Below, piece by piece: positions 1-11,175 of a DNA stretch of 37,126 bases. How positions within the stretch are numbered: position 1 is the first letter of the stretch; each line of letters opens with the position of its first letter. The position numbers and the translations under genes are program-made. The notes below the pieces were generated by a model, which did no database searches, was not told the origin of the DNA, and saw only the letters and a list, made by a program, of their open reading frames with translations. Location: positions 1 through 37,126 of the forward strand of contig NZ_JHQR01000165.1 of the NCBI RefSeq assembly GCF_014843825.1, given 5' to 3'. This DNA is from Mesorhizobium silamurunense (GTDB lineage: Bacteria > Pseudomonadota > Alphaproteobacteria > Rhizobiales > Rhizobiaceae).

Positions 1-224
1 ATGATCGACCAGGGCTGCGCCAGCGGGCTCGACGGCACGGCAAAGAGCAACACGGCGGAAGCGCCCATCGGCGCCACCAGCATCGCCACATGCGGGCCGC
101 TGCCCATGGCGAGCCCGCTGATCACGCCGGTCAGCGCGATGCCGATCGTGGCGCCGATGCAGGCGGCGAGCCGTTCGCGGAGCGTTGCGCCGGCAAGGAT
201 CGGAACGAAAAGGCGAAACGCCAT
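1..224 (-). CDS. HPP family integral membrane protein (N-terminal part, cut by window edge)
   Basis: The minus strand reads from an ATG at 224 to the window edge, giving about 74 residues. They begin MAFRLFVPILAGATLRERL and later contain GASAVLLFAVPSSPLAQPW. This run of hydrophobic segments, with the conserved small-residue stretch followed by P-S-S-P-L-A-Q-P-W, is typical of the HPP family, which are four-helix inner-membrane proteins; some relatives have been linked to nitrite transport. The plus-strand reading frame over the same bases looks like a shadow. The frame stays open upstream of the ATG to a possible TTG, but family members usually begin near FRLF-PILAGAT, so the ATG is preferred. 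The C-terminus lies outside the window. The family call is from remembered motifs; the substrate is unknown. Confidence 0.72.
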   Translation of the reverse strand, partial: MAFRLFVPILAGATLRERLAACIGATIGIALTGVISGLAMGSGPHVAMLVAPMGASAVLLFAVPSSPLAQPWSI

Positions 225-454
225 GGCAGGCCCCAGGTCGAATAGCTTGAATTGTCGAATGGGTGGAATTTGCGCTACTCGCAATGCCGCCAGAGCCACG
301 GATTTGGAAGCCAAACCAATTCGTTTATTCCCGGCCGGGAAGAATATTATTGCGCGGCGACGCCTTGGCGGCATGCAGCCGGCGGCTTTCGCTTTCTCAA
401 TCGCGTCAAGGCGTTACGAGCGTTTACGGAATCGGCTGCGAGGCGCTGAGCCCG

Positions 455-1627
455 TTACTCGGTGGCTGCTGCCGCGTTGAGCCCGCGCAAAATGTCGGCC
501 TTGAGGTCCTCGACATCTTCCAGCCCGATCTGCAGGCGGATGAGCGGCCCGGCATAATCTTCCTTGGCGACGGTGCGGTCGCCAAGGAAGACCGGCACGG
601 CAAGGCTCTCATAGCCGCCCCAGGAGTAGCCGAGGCCGAAGATCGTCAGCGCGTCGAGGAAGGCGTGCTGCTCTCTCTGACCGCCGCCTTTCAGCACGAT
701 GGAGAAGACGCCGCTCGAGCCGCAGAAATCGCGCTTCCAGAGCGCGTGGTCGGGGTGGCTCTCCAGCGCCGGATGCAGCACCTCAGCCACGCCCGGCTGC
801 TCCTCCAGCCAGCGCGCGATCTCGAGCGCGCTCTTCTGGTGGTGTTCGAGTCTCACCCCCATGGTGCGCAGGCCGCGCAGCGTCTGGTAGACGTCGTCCG
901 GGCCTGAACAGCAGCCCAGCGTGCAGAAACCTTCATAGAGCTTCTTCCAGCAGGCTTCGTTGGCCGAGACCAGGCCGAGCAGCACGTCCGAATGACCAGC
1001 CGGGTATTTGGTTGCAGCATGGATCGAGATGTCGACGCCGTAGTCGAGCGGCTTGAAATAGAGCGGCGTCGCCCAGGTGTTGTCCATCATGACGATCGCG
1101 CCGGCGGCGTGCGCCGCCTTGGCGATCGCCGGAATGTCCTGCACTTCATAGGTGTTCGACCCCGGCGATTCCGTAAACACCACCTTGGTGTTGGGCCTGA
1201 TCAGCGAGGCGATGCCGGCGCCGATGCGCGGATCGTAATATTCGATCTCGATGCCGAGGCGCTTCAGCATGGTGTCGGCGAAATTCCGTGTCGGGTGATA
1301 GACAGAATCGACGATCAGCAGATGGTCGCCGGCCGAGACGAAGGTAAGCAGGGGAATCGTCACCGCAGCCAAGCCTGACGGCACGGCTATCGTGCCGGCC
1401 GAGCCTTCGAGCGCGTCGACGGCGAGGGTCAGCGCATCCATGGTCGGCGTGCCGCGCGTGCCATAGGTGTATTTCTGGCTGCGCGAGGCCATCGCGGCGG
1501 CGTCGGGATAAAGCACCGTCGAGGCATGCACGATCGGCGGATTGACGAAGCCGAAATAGTCGCGCGGGTTGTTGCCGGAATGGGCAAGCCGCGTGTTGAT
1601 GCCGATCTTGCTGCCGTCTGTCGCCAT
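455..1627 (-). CDS. metC: Cystathionine beta-lyase (PLP-dependent, Cys/Met metabolism)
   Basis: The 390-residue product is a fold-type I PLP enzyme of the Cys/Met metabolism family. It cleaves cystathionine to homocysteine, pyruvate and ammonia in the cytoplasm. Visible marks are the early YTYGTRGTPTMDAL segment, the cofactor-binding segment MDNTWATPLYFKPLDYGVDI, and the Schiff-base lysine K207 in SIHAATKYPAGHSD. The C-terminal GYSWGGYESLA and PLIRLQIGLEDVEDL segments are also typical. The open frame extends to 1708, but the start at 1627 (MATDGSKIGINTRL) matches the family's N-terminus better. It is divergent from aapJ, and metC next to aap is a familiar arrangement in rhizobia. Cystathionine gamma-synthase or another family member is possible, but the sequence pattern favours beta-lyase. 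Confidence 0.88.
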   Translation of the reverse strand: MATDGSKIGINTRLAHSGNNPRDYFGFVNPPIVHASTVLYPDAAAMASRSQKYTYGTRGTPTMDALTLAVDALEGSAGTIAVPSGLAAVTIPLLTFVSAGDHLLIVDSVYHPTRNFADTMLKRLGIEIEYYDPRIGAGIASLIRPNTKVVFTESPGSNTYEVQDIPAIAKAAHAAGAIVMMDNTWATPLYFKPLDYGVDISIHAATKYPAGHSDVLLGLVSANEACWKKLYEGFCTLGCCSGPDDVYQTLRGLRTMGVRLEHHQKSALEIARWLEEQPGVAEVLHPALESHPDHALWKRDFCGSSGVFSIVLKGGGQREQHAFLDALTIFGLGYSWGGYESLAVPVFLGDRTVAKEDYAGPLIRLQIGLEDVEDLKADILRGLNAAAATE

Positions 1628-2040
1628 GGTTCGTCGCTCGTCGCAATGTGTCAGGAGCCCAGCCATAGAGCGGTGGAACCGGCCACGCAACCGCTCCGAA
1701 TCCGCCAAGCGGCGGTGTTCGGATGGGCCAAATGAACGGCTCGCCGGCTCATTGTTTGCGCTCGTTGCGCACTTCCGGCGGACTTGGCTTGAAAGGCAGG
1801 CTTTGTTGTCTTCTCGGCCATGAATCGCGCCAGTCCTTCTGTCGGCGGCGACAGTAGTAAGGGCGGAAACTCACGTAACGTTCAAATTTCCACGGCGCCG
1901 GACTTGCCGGTTTCGGTTGCAGCTCTTGACCAATTGGCGGGCGCTTTTGTCTGCAATTCGTGCATTTGCGATGATCGGTTTTCAAACCCGTCGCAATTCG
2001 GTCATTTCCCTTGACCTCACAGGAATAATCGCCTTCGATG
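1628..2040. other. Intergenic region between divergent metC and aapJ
   Basis: About 410 bases with no convincing gene. Open frames on both strands here are short, basic and lack family signatures. The region must hold the promoters for metC (leftward) and the aap operon (rightward). I could not pick a convincing sigma-70 pair by eye, although TTGACC near 2012 is one possible -35 element. The last part of the interval leads into the folded leader described at 2041-2120. Confidence 0.5.
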
Positions 2041-2120
2041 CGTTTCGTGAATGGGAGGCAGCGCATCGTCAAACGATGCGGGCCCGGAGTGGGCCCAAAT
2101 GGGAGCTGCATTCACAAACG
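2041..2120 (+). promoter_or_regulatory. Structured leader upstream of aapJ (possible cis-regulatory RNA)
   Basis: Three nested or adjacent helices can be drawn. An outer helix pairs CGTTTCGTGAATG (2041-2053) with CATTCACAAACG (2109-2120), with one bulged C. Inside it, CGCATCG (2062-2068) pairs with CGATGCG (2074-2080) over a 5-base loop. Next, GGGCCC (2080-2085) can pair with GGGCCC (2091-2096) over GGAGT; the two inner helices share base 2080. An A-rich run follows at 2121-2126, and aapJ starts at 2185. The pairing is seen directly. That this is transcribed and regulatory is inference. Confidence 0.45.
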
Positions 2121-2184
2121 AAAAAAGATCAGGGCTGCCTGGCAAGCAGGGGGCGCCTGTAAAGCAGAAAAGGGTCTGTGGGTC

Positions 2185-3213
2185 ATGAAACATATTGCAA
2201 TCGGCATTTTTGGCGCGGCTGCGCTCGGATTGATGGCTTCGGCCGCTTCGGCCGCCACGCTCGATACCGTGAAGCAGAAGGGCTTCATCCAGTGTGGCGT
2301 GTCCACCGGCTTGGCCGGCTTCTCGGCGCCGAACGACAAGGGTGAGTGGCAGGGCCTCGATGCCGATTTCTGCCGCGCCGTCGCGGCCGCCGTCTTCGGC
2401 GACGGCTCCAAGGTCAAGTTCACGCCGCTCAGCGCCAAGGAGCGCTTCACCGCGCTGCAGTCCGGCGAGGTCGATCTCCTGTCGCGCAACACCACCTGGA
2501 CCATCAATCGCGACACCGCGCTTGGCCTGAACTTCGTCGGCACCACTTATTATGACGGCCAGGGCTTCATGATAAACGCCAAGAAGCTGCCGGGCGTCAA
2601 TTCGGCGCTGCAGCTTTCGGGCGCCGCCGTGTGCGTGCAGAGCGGCACCACGACCGAGCTCAACCTCGCCGACTACTTCAAGAAGAACAAGATGGAGTAC
2701 AACCCCGTCGTCTTCGAGAAGCTGGAAGAGGTCAACGCCGCCTATGACGCCGGCCGCTGCGACGTCTACACCACGGACCAGTCCGGCCTCTACGGCATCC
2801 GCCTGACGCTGGCCGCGCCGGCCGACCATGTCGTGCTGCCCGAGATCATCTCCAAGGAGCCGCTCGGTCCGGCCGTGCGCCAGGGCGACGACCAGTGGTA
2901 CCATATCGTCAAGTGGACCTATTTCGCGCTGCTCAACGCCGAGGAAGCCGGGATCACCCAGGCCAATGTCGATGAGTTGAAGACCTCGACCGATCCGAAC
3001 GTTCAGCGTATCCTGGGCACCGAACCCGACAGCAAGTTCGGCACCGATCTCGGCGTCACCAACGACTGGGTCGTGAACATCGTGAAGGCTGTCGGCAACT
3101 ACGGCGAAATGTTCGAGCGCAATGTCGGCTCGGGCAGCCCGCTCAAGATCGCGCGTGGCATCAACGCGCTTTGGACCAAGGGCGGCCTGCAATACGCTCC
3201 GCCGATCCGCTGA
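2185..3213 (+). CDS. aapJ: General L-amino acid ABC transporter, periplasmic binding protein
   Basis: The 342-residue protein captures amino acids in the periplasm for the AapQMP importer. It has a clear signal peptide (MKHIAIGIFGAAALGLMASAASA, cleavage after about residue 23). The mature part begins ATLDTVKQKGFIQCGVSTGL, followed by GEWQGLDADFCRAVAAAVFGD and QSGEVDLLSRNTTWT, the usual pattern of family 3 solute-binding proteins of the AapJ/BztA type. The frame is open further upstream, but only the ATG at 2185 places the signal peptide at the N-terminus. It is the first gene of a four-gene operon. AapJ proteins usually bind a broad range of L-amino acids, so a precise substrate cannot be read from sequence. 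Confidence 0.95.
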   Translation: MKHIAIGIFGAAALGLMASAASAATLDTVKQKGFIQCGVSTGLAGFSAPNDKGEWQGLDADFCRAVAAAVFGDGSKVKFTPLSAKERFTALQSGEVDLLSRNTTWTINRDTALGLNFVGTTYYDGQGFMINAKKLPGVNSALQLSGAAVCVQSGTTTELNLADYFKKNKMEYNPVVFEKLEEVNAAYDAGRCDVYTTDQSGLYGIRLTLAAPADHVVLPEIISKEPLGPAVRQGDDQWYHIVKWTYFALLNAEEAGITQANVDELKTSTDPNVQRILGTEPDSKFGTDLGVTNDWVVNIVKAVGNYGEMFERNVGSGSPLKIARGINALWTKGGLQYAPPIR

Positions 3214-3277
3214 CCGAAACGTGATCCGGGGGGCAGATAGTCTGCCTCCCCGGTTTCTCTTTCCAGGGGACGGTCGC

Positions 3278-4465
3278 ATGGCATCGCAGGAAATCCTTCG
3301 TGAGGAGCCGAGCCGCGGCTCCCTCATCAATGACCCGAAAATACGCGGCCTTTTCTTCCAGACGCTGGTCATTATCCTGCTGTTCGGCTCGATCTGGTGG
3401 ATCGTCCACAACGTCATCGACAACCTGACGCGCCTGCACATCGCCTCCGGCTTCCAGTTCCTGAGGGGCAGGGCGGGTTTCGACATCTCGGACACGCCGA
3501 TCGCCTACACGTCCGATTCGACCTACGGCCGGGCCCTTGTGGTCGGTCTGCTCAACACAATCATCGTCGCGGCCGCCGGCGTCGTCACCGCGACCATCAT
3601 CGGCTTCATCGTCGGCATCGGCCGTCTGTCGCAGAATTGGCTGATCCGCAAGATATGCATGGTCTATGTCGAGATCTTCCGCAACATCCCGCCGCTGCTG
3701 GTCATCTTCTTCTGGTATTCGGGCGTTCTCGCCGTTCTGCCGCCGCCGCGTGAGAGCATCCATCTGCCGTTCGGTTCTTTCCTCAACCAGCGCGGCTTTT
3801 ATATTACGCGCGCCGTTTGGGGCGAGGGCTCCTGGCTGATTGCCGTCGCCTTCGTCGTGGCGCTCGCCATGGCCTGGTTCGTCGCCCGCCGCGCGCGCCA
3901 GCGGCAGATGGCGACTGGCCAGCAATTTCCTGTGTTCTGGACTTCGGTCGCGCTGATCGTCGGCTTGCCGGTGCTCGCCTTCCTGCTCGCCGGCATGCCC
4001 CTCACCTTCGATTTCCCGAAGCAGTCGACCTTCAATCTCACCGGCGGCTTCCAGCTCAAGCCGGAATTCCTGTCGCTCTACATGGCGCTGTCCTGCTATA
4101 CGGCCGCCTTCATCGCCGAGATCGTGCGCGCCGGCATCAGGGGCGTCAGCAAGGGCCAGACCGAGGCAGCGGGCGCCCTTGGTTTGCGCTCCGGTCCGAT
4201 TCTCAGGCTCGTCGTGGTGCCGCAGGCGATGCGCATCGTCATCCCGCCGCTGACCAGCCAATATCTCAACCTGACCAAGAACTCGTCGCTGGCAATCGCC
4301 ATCGGCTATCCTGACCTTACCGCCACCGCCGGCACGGTACTCAACCAGACGGGGCAGGCGGTCGAGGGCGTGCTGATCATGATGATCGCCTATCTGGTGC
4401 TGAGCCTCGTGACCTCGGCGGTCATGAATGTGGTCAACGCCAGGATGGCGCTGGTGGAGAGATAG
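3278..4465 (+). CDS. aapQ: General L-amino acid ABC transporter, permease subunit 1
   Basis: The 395-residue inner-membrane protein is one of two permeases that form the translocation path with AapM. The start ATG at 3278 follows AGGGGA (3265-3270). It has an N-terminal membrane segment ([19 protein letters not shown]), a long periplasmic insertion between the first helices, and a C-terminal permease core. The core carries the EAA-type loop that docks the ATPase ([19 protein letters not shown], then a proline-rich [13 protein letters not shown]). The large size relative to ordinary 220-residue HisM/HisQ permeases is normal for AapQ/BztB. It is followed by aapM after a 4-base gap. Aap importers accept many polar L-amino acids in characterised rhizobia. 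Confidence 0.94.
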   Translation: MASQEILREEPSRGSLINDPKIRGLFFQTLVIILLFGSIWWIVHNVIDNLTRLHIASGFQFLRGRAGFDISDTPIAYTSDSTYGRALVVGLLNTIIVAAAGVVTATIIGFIVGIGRLSQNWLIRKICMVYVEIFRNIPPLLVIFFWYSGVLAVLPPPRESIHLPFGSFLNQRGFYITRAVWGEGSWLIAVAFVVALAMAWFVARRARQRQMATGQQFPVFWTSVALIVGLPVLAFLLAGMPLTFDFPKQSTFNLTGGFQLKPEFLSLYMALSCYTAAFIAEIVRAGIRGVSKGQTEAAGALGLRSGPILRLVVVPQAMRIVIPPLTSQYLNLTKNSSLAIAIGYPDLTATAGTVLNQTGQAVEGVLIMMIAYLVLSLVTSAVMNVVNARMALVER

Positions 4466-4469
4466 GGCC

Positions 4470-5627
4470 ATGCAGGAACACGACACCTCCTGGGTGCGCA
4501 CCGAGATGGCCCTGGCCGAGCCGGCGCCGCTTGGCGAGCGCGGCGCTATCGCCTGGGTGCGCAAGAACCTCGTCGGTTCGGTCGGCGACACCATCCTCAC
4601 CATCCTCGGCATCGCCATCGTCGCCTGGATCCTGCCGCAGGTTATCAACTGGGCCTTCATCAACGCCCAGTGGACCGGGCCGGATCGCACGGTCTGCGCC
4701 ACCGCCGCGCAAGGCGGGGTCCAGCCGGACGGCTGGACCGGCGCCTGCTGGGCCTTCGTCAACGCCAAGTTCGGCCAGTTCATCTTCGGCACCTATCCCA
4801 TCGAGGAACGGTGGCGGCCGACCCTGGTCGCCGTCCTGTTCGCGGCTTTGCTGGTGCCGATGCTGATCCCGCGGGTGCCGCGCAAGGGGCTGAACGCGAT
4901 CCTGCTCTTCCTGGCGCTGCCGGTCGTCTCCTTCTTCCTCCTGTCCGGCGGCGTGTTCGGCTTGCCGGTCGTCGAAACCTCGCGCTGGGGCGGCCTCCTG
5001 GTCACGCTCAGCCTTTCCTTCGTCGGCATTGCCGTGTCGCTGCCGCTGGGCACCGTGCTGGCGCTCGGCCGCCGATCGAAAATGCCGATCGTCAAGCTCT
5101 TGTGCGTCATCTTCATCGAGTTCGTGCGCGGCATCCCGCTGATCACGGTGCTGTTCTTCGCCAGCGTCATGCTGCCGCTGTTCCTGCCGGCCGGCGTCAC
5201 CTTCGACAAGTTCCTGCGGGCGCTGATTGGCGTGTCGCTGTTTGCCGCCGCCTACATGGCGGAAGTGGTGCGCGGCGGCCTGCAGGCGATACCGAAGGGG
5301 CAGTATGAGGGCGCCGATTCGCTCGGCCTCGGCTATTGGCAGAAGATGGGGCTGATCGTGCTGCCGCAGGCGTTGAAGCTGGTCATCCCCGCTATCGTCA
5401 ATACCTTCATCGGCATGTTCAAGGACACCAGCCTGGTGCTCATCATCTCGATCTTCGACCTGTTGGGCGTGGTCAAGCAGAACCTGTCAGACGCCAACTG
5501 GGCGACGCCGCAGACCGCCAGGTCTGGCCTTGTGTTCGCCGCCTTCGTGTTTTGGCTGTTCTGCTTCGGCATGTCGCGCTATTCAATGTACACCGAACGC
5601 CGGCTCGACACCGGCTACAGACGATAA
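4470..5627 (+). CDS. aapM: General L-amino acid ABC transporter, permease subunit 2
   Basis: The 385-residue inner-membrane partner of AapQ starts with [14 protein letters not shown] at 4470, four bases after the aapQ stop. The frame reaches back to 4428 inside aapQ, but the ATG at 4470 gives the family's usual beginning. It has an N-terminal helix ([19 protein letters not shown]), a periplasmic section with paired cysteines, several central helices, and a C-terminal transport core. The core carries an ATPase-docking loop ([20 protein letters not shown]) and [20 protein letters not shown]. Tight spacing implies co-transcription and possibly coupled translation with aapQ. Confidence 0.94.
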   Translation: MQEHDTSWVRTEMALAEPAPLGERGAIAWVRKNLVGSVGDTILTILGIAIVAWILPQVINWAFINAQWTGPDRTVCATAAQGGVQPDGWTGACWAFVNAKFGQFIFGTYPIEERWRPTLVAVLFAALLVPMLIPRVPRKGLNAILLFLALPVVSFFLLSGGVFGLPVVETSRWGGLLVTLSLSFVGIAVSLPLGTVLALGRRSKMPIVKLLCVIFIEFVRGIPLITVLFFASVMLPLFLPAGVTFDKFLRALIGVSLFAAAYMAEVVRGGLQAIPKGQYEGADSLGLGYWQKMGLIVLPQALKLVIPAIVNTFIGMFKDTSLVLIISIFDLLGVVKQNLSDANWATPQTARSGLVFAAFVFWLFCFGMSRYSMYTERRLDTGYRR

Positions 5628-5641
5628 AAGGGGATTTGGCC

Positions 5642-6445
5642 ATGGCCATCGAGAACGCCGTCAGCGCCGAAGAGATCAAGGTCGATGCCAAGAAGATGCA
5701 TATCTCGACCACCGATGTCGCCATCGACATCGTCGGCATGCACAAATGGTATGGCGAGTTCCATGTGCTGAAGGACATCAACCTCAAGGTGATGCGCGGC
5801 GAGCGCATCGTCATCTGCGGTCCGTCAGGCTCCGGCAAGTCGACCATGATCCGCTGCATCAACCGGTTGGAAGAGCACCAGAAGGGCAAGATCATCGTCG
5901 ACGGCAAGGAACTCACCAACGATCTGAAGAAGATCGACGAGGTGCGCCGCGAGGTCGGCATGGTGTTCCAGCACTTCAACCTGTTCCCGCACCTGACCAT
6001 CCTGGAGAACTGCACGCTGGCGCCGATCTGGGTGCGCAAGACGCCGAAGAAGCAGGCCGAGGAAATCGCCATGCATTTCCTCAAGCGCGTCAAAATCCCG
6101 GAACAGGCGAACAAGTACCCGGGCCAGCTCTCCGGCGGCCAGCAGCAGCGCGTGGCGATCGCCCGCTCGCTGTGCATGAACCCGCGCATCATGCTGTTCG
6201 ACGAGCCGACCTCGGCGCTCGACCCGGAAATGATCAAGGAAGTGCTGGAGACCATGGTCGGCCTCGCCGAAGAAGGCATGACCATGCTCTGCGTCACCCA
6301 CGAGATGGGCTTTGCCCGCAAGGTCGCCAACCGGGTGATCTTCATGGACCAGGGCCAGATCGTCGAGCAGAACACGCCGGCCGAGTTCTTCGATCATCCG
6401 CGTCATGAGCGCACGAAACTGTTCCTGTCGCAGATCCTGCACTGA
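5642..6445 (+). CDS. aapP: General L-amino acid ABC transporter, ATP-binding protein
   Basis: The 267-residue ATPase powers the AapQM permease from the cytoplasmic face. It has Walker [10 protein letters not shown] at residues 60-68, the Q-loop region [11 protein letters not shown], the ABC signature [15 protein letters not shown], Walker [15 protein letters not shown], and the switch histidine in CVTHEMGFA. Residues 1 to about 25 form an extension before the core domain, longer than in GlnQ-like proteins. The ATG at 5642 follows AAAAGGGGA. It lies 14 bases after aapM and is the last gene of the operon, followed directly by a strong terminator. Confidence 0.95.
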   Translation: MAIENAVSAEEIKVDAKKMHISTTDVAIDIVGMHKWYGEFHVLKDINLKVMRGERIVICGPSGSGKSTMIRCINRLEEHQKGKIIVDGKELTNDLKKIDEVRREVGMVFQHFNLFPHLTILENCTLAPIWVRKTPKKQAEEIAMHFLKRVKIPEQANKYPGQLSGGQQQRVAIARSLCMNPRIMLFDEPTSALDPEMIKEVLETMVGLAEEGMTMLCVTHEMGFARKVANRVIFMDQGQIVEQNTPAEFFDHPRHERTKLFLSQILH

Positions 6446-6467
6446 GCGGATCGGATATCGATTCGCG

Positions 6468-6497
6468 AAGCCCGGCCGCAAACGGCCGGGCTTTTTT
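6468..6497 (+). terminator. Rho-independent terminator of the aapJQMP operon
   Basis: A perfect GC-rich stem pairs AAGCCCGGCCG (6468-6478) with CGGCCGGGCTT (6483-6493) around the 4-base loop CAAA. The 3' arm runs into a tract of six T residues (6492-6497). It begins 22 bases after the aapP stop codon, which fits termination of the aap transcript. Confidence 0.93.
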
Positions 6498-6547
6498 GTT
6501 ATTCCGGCGATCGATTGGCTCGATTGAACGGGGGGCGCCGCACCTTG

Positions 6548-7213
6548 ATGAGAAAACTCTGGCGCTTCCTGGCCATGCTGGTTGCCGCGGCGCTTCTTGC
6601 CGTGACGCTCGGCACGCTGGTGCCGCGTCCGCTCTGGCCGGCGGCGGCCGCGGGCGAGGGCACCCGGCGCATACTGGTGCTGAGGAACCCGATCCATACC
6701 GACATCGCGATACCGGTCGACGACGGCGTGCGCCGGCGTTTCCATTTTCTAGCCGATTCCGGCCTGCCGGTTGATTCACCGGCGGCGCGCTACTTCGTTT
6801 TCGGCCGGGGCGGCCGTGCCTTCTATCTGGAGACGCCGACCTGGTCGGAATTGAAGGCGGTGCCGGTGCTCAAGGCGCTGACGCTCGATGCCTCTGTGAT
6901 GCATGTCGATGTCGCCGGTGCGATTGCCGAGCCGCACCCGGACGTCGCCGGCTTCGACATCGACGAGACGCATTTTTCGGCGTTGCTCGACTACATTCAA
7001 TCGAGCTTCCGGCAGGGGCCGAACGGGCCGGTGGCCATCGACAATGCCGGCTATTCCAGCTTCGACCGCTTTTACGAGGCCAACGGCCATTTCAACGCAC
7101 TGGTCGGCTGCAACAGCTGGACGGCGCAGGCACTGCGCGCCGCCGGCCTGCGCACCGGCTGGTGGAACCCGCTGCCGGTGTCGCTGGAATGGTCGATGAG
7201 GCTGTATAATTGA
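6548..7213 (+). CDS. DUF2459 / TIGR02117-type protein of unknown function, likely exported or membrane-anchored
   Basis: The 221-residue product starts MRKLWRFLAMLVAAALLAV, a strong signal peptide or membrane anchor. The rest resembles the DUF2459 family, which is often found near urease genes in other bacteria but has no firm biochemical role. Recognisable parts are NPIHTDIAIPV, YFVFGRGGRAFYLETPTWSE, and near the C-terminus CNSWTAQALRAAGLRTGWWNP. The histidine after N-P-I and the cysteine in G-C-N-S-W could form a cysteine-peptidase-like site, but that is only a suggestion. A TTG at 6515 also opens the frame; the ATG at 6548 puts the signal peptide first. No urease genes are in this window. 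Confidence 0.78.
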   Translation: MRKLWRFLAMLVAAALLAVTLGTLVPRPLWPAAAAGEGTRRILVLRNPIHTDIAIPVDDGVRRRFHFLADSGLPVDSPAARYFVFGRGGRAFYLETPTWSELKAVPVLKALTLDASVMHVDVAGAIAEPHPDVAGFDIDETHFSALLDYIQSSFRQGPNGPVAIDNAGYSSFDRFYEANGHFNALVGCNSWTAQALRAAGLRTGWWNPLPVSLEWSMRLYN

Positions 7214-7224
7214 AGGCGATTGCG

Positions 7225-8460
7225 CTACCGCCTCACAACCTTCCGCTGCTCCCACCCATAGAGCCAGTCGAGATCGGCCGCGAGCTTCTCCGCCGGCCGC
7301 GTCGCCAGCATGAGATTCCGAGCGATTGCGACCGGTCCCCAGGCGTGCCAGGCCAGTCTGTTGAGCGCGCCGCGCCTAAGCACCTTCTCGATGCGCGGCC
7401 GCCGAAGATTTTCCCAGATGGTGAGGCTCCGCCTGGGGTCGTCAGGGAAGTCGGCGACCAGGCCGGCGAGCATCGCGGCGTCCTCAATTCCCATCGCTGC
7501 GCCCTGGGCGGCGAAGGGCGTCATGGCGTGCGCCGCGTCGCCGATCAGCGCGATGCCTTCCGGCATCGTCCAGCGCCGCTGCTCGACGGTGTGGATCGGA
7601 AATGCCGTCCATGGGCCGGCCAAGGCGGCAAGCCTTACAAGCGCTGGCGAGGTTCCGCGCATGGCGCTGGCGAGAATTGCGGGATCGGCATGGCCCGACC
7701 AGCCTTCCGCGATACGCCCGCCCTTGGTGAAGGCGGCGAGGTTGAAGGCGCTGCCCTTGCTCACCGGATAGGCGACCATGTGGAAGCCAGGATGGAGGAA
7801 CGTGGTGACGCAGTCGGCGGCGCCGATCGCCGCAAAGGCCTCGCCGGCGGGGCTTTCCACCGCCACCGTGGCGCGCCAGGCCAACTCGCCGGAGAACCGG
7901 CTTCTCGTGAAAGCGGGGTCCCTGCCGGCAAGTTGTGACCTGACCGACGACCAGACGCCGTCGGCGCCCACCAGAAGGCCGCCAGCGACCTCCATGCTGC
8001 CGCCGTCCTTTTGGGCTGTGACGGCGATATCTTGCGGCGCGACAGCGATGCCTGTCACCCGCGCTCCGGTGACGAGCTGGATCTTGGGATGCTCCGCCAC
8101 CCGCGCCGTCAGCGCCGCTTGCAGGTCGGTGCGATGCGCCACCAGATAGGGCGCGCCCCAACGCTGTTCGCCGGCCTGCCCCAGCGGCACGCGAGCCAGC
8201 TCGCGCGAGGTTGCGGCGTCCTTCAGCAGCACCGCTCTAGGCCTGATCGCGCTCAGCCGCAACCGGTCGAGCGCGCCGAGCTGGCGCAGAATGCGCGTCG
8301 CGTTGGGGGAGAGCTGGATGCCGGCGCCTGCCGCTTCGATCTGCCTGGCCTGTTCCAGCACCGTGACGGCGTAGCCGCGCTCGGCAAAGGCAAGCGCTGC
8401 CGTCAGACCGGCGATACCGGCCCCGGCGATGACGACCTGCCGGGACCGTGTGTCATTCAT
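7225..8460 (-). CDS. FAD-dependent aromatic-ring monooxygenase (salicylate/3-hydroxybenzoate hydroxylase type)
   Basis: The 411-residue flavoprotein belongs to the class A monooxygenases, which use NAD(P)H and oxygen to hydroxylate aromatic rings. It has the N-terminal dinucleotide fold with GAGIAGLTAA (residues 13-22), the central GADGVWSSVR (DG motif), and the second FAD motif IGDAAHAMTPFAAQGAAMGI with the GD pair that contacts the ribityl chain. The length is normal for the group. It lies 28 bases downstream of the zinc-finger gene on the same strand, so the two are probably co-transcribed. The true substrate cannot be read from sequence, and no aromatic-degradation gene is adjacent. Confidence 0.85.
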   Translation of the reverse strand: MNDTRSRQVVIAGAGIAGLTAALAFAERGYAVTVLEQARQIEAAGAGIQLSPNATRILRQLGALDRLRLSAIRPRAVLLKDAATSRELARVPLGQAGEQRWGAPYLVAHRTDLQAALTARVAEHPKIQLVTGARVTGIAVAPQDIAVTAQKDGGSMEVAGGLLVGADGVWSSVRSQLAGRDPAFTRSRFSGELAWRATVAVESPAGEAFAAIGAADCVTTFLHPGFHMVAYPVSKGSAFNLAAFTKGGRIAEGWSGHADPAILASAMRGTSPALVRLAALAGPWTAFPIHTVEQRRWTMPEGIALIGDAAHAMTPFAAQGAAMGIEDAAMLAGLVADFPDDPRRSLTIWENLRRPRIEKVLRRGALNRLAWHAWGPVAIARNLMLATRPAEKLAADLDWLYGWEQRKVVRR

Positions 8461-8488
8461 GATCTAGCAGTCATCCATGATCTGCGGA

Positions 8489-8734
8489 TCAGGCGGCCTG
8501 GTCGATATAGAGGCAGCCGGCAGGCTCCGTTTCCGTCGCCTTCAGCTTCGGCGAATAGCGGAAGAGCGTCGAGCAATACGGGCAGACCTTCTCATTGTCG
8601 TCGCCCATGTCGAGGAACACATGCGGATGGTCGAAGGGCGGATTGGCGCCGGTGCACATGAATTCCTTGACGCCGATGTCGATGACCGGATGGCCCGCAT
8701 CGTTCTGGAAATGGGGAATGGAACCGCCAGCCAT
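8489..8734 (-). CDS. Small zinc-finger (CHCC-type) protein
   Basis: The 81-residue protein carries C27, H38, C51 and C54 in the contexts KEFMCTGANPPFDHPH and KVCPYCSTLFRY. This is the CHCC zinc-finger pattern shared with the small mitochondrial complex I subunit NDUFS6 and its alphaproteobacterial relatives. A good ribosome-binding site (AAGGAGACGACG) precedes the ATG at 8734. A role in complex I assembly or stability is likely by homology, but the gene is not next to nuo genes here. The FAD monooxygenase follows it on the same strand. Confidence 0.87.
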   Translation of the reverse strand: MAGGSIPHFQNDAGHPVIDIGVKEFMCTGANPPFDHPHVFLDMGDDNEKVCPYCSTLFRYSPKLKATETEPAGCLYIDQAA

Positions 8735-8979
8735 CGTCGTCTCCTTCAGTTCGGCCCGTTTGCATCTGGATCATAACCGGCCAGTTTGCAAGATCGATGA
8801 AATGAAACTGTCGCAAAAGGCTGGCAGAGGATAAGTTGAGCCGGTTAAGCGCATGAACTCGGGAAGCCGAAGCGATTCCATGACGGATCATGCGTCATAA
8901 AAGCGTGTTAGAGCGTCCATAACGCATCCGGCGGTGTATGGCGCTCGAAAAGGGCGGTTGCGGGCAAGAGCGGGAAATC

Positions 8980-11171
<2,192 letters not shown>

Positions 11172-11175
<4 letters not shown>

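Noticed and set aside
328..341. 14-base palindrome TTCCCGGCCGGGAA between metC and the HPP gene
   Set aside because: Perfect but short, with no T tract or promoter context. Such palindromes arise by chance at this GC content.
2017..3495. 492-codon minus-strand frame opposite aapJ
   Set aside because: The AapJ signal peptide and binding-protein motifs on the plus strand are decisive. The reverse frame has no family features.
3161..4792. Long open frame (543 codons) on the minus strand opposite aapQ and aapM
   Set aside because: Composition is arginine- and aspartate-rich with no motifs, and the plus strand holds clear ABC permeases. This is a shadow in GC-rich DNA.
8808..8827. Possible Pho box before ppk (CTGTCGC...CTGGCAG)
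   Set aside because: The repeat spacing is 13 rather than the 11 bases expected for the CTGTCAT-type box, and the second half-site is poor.
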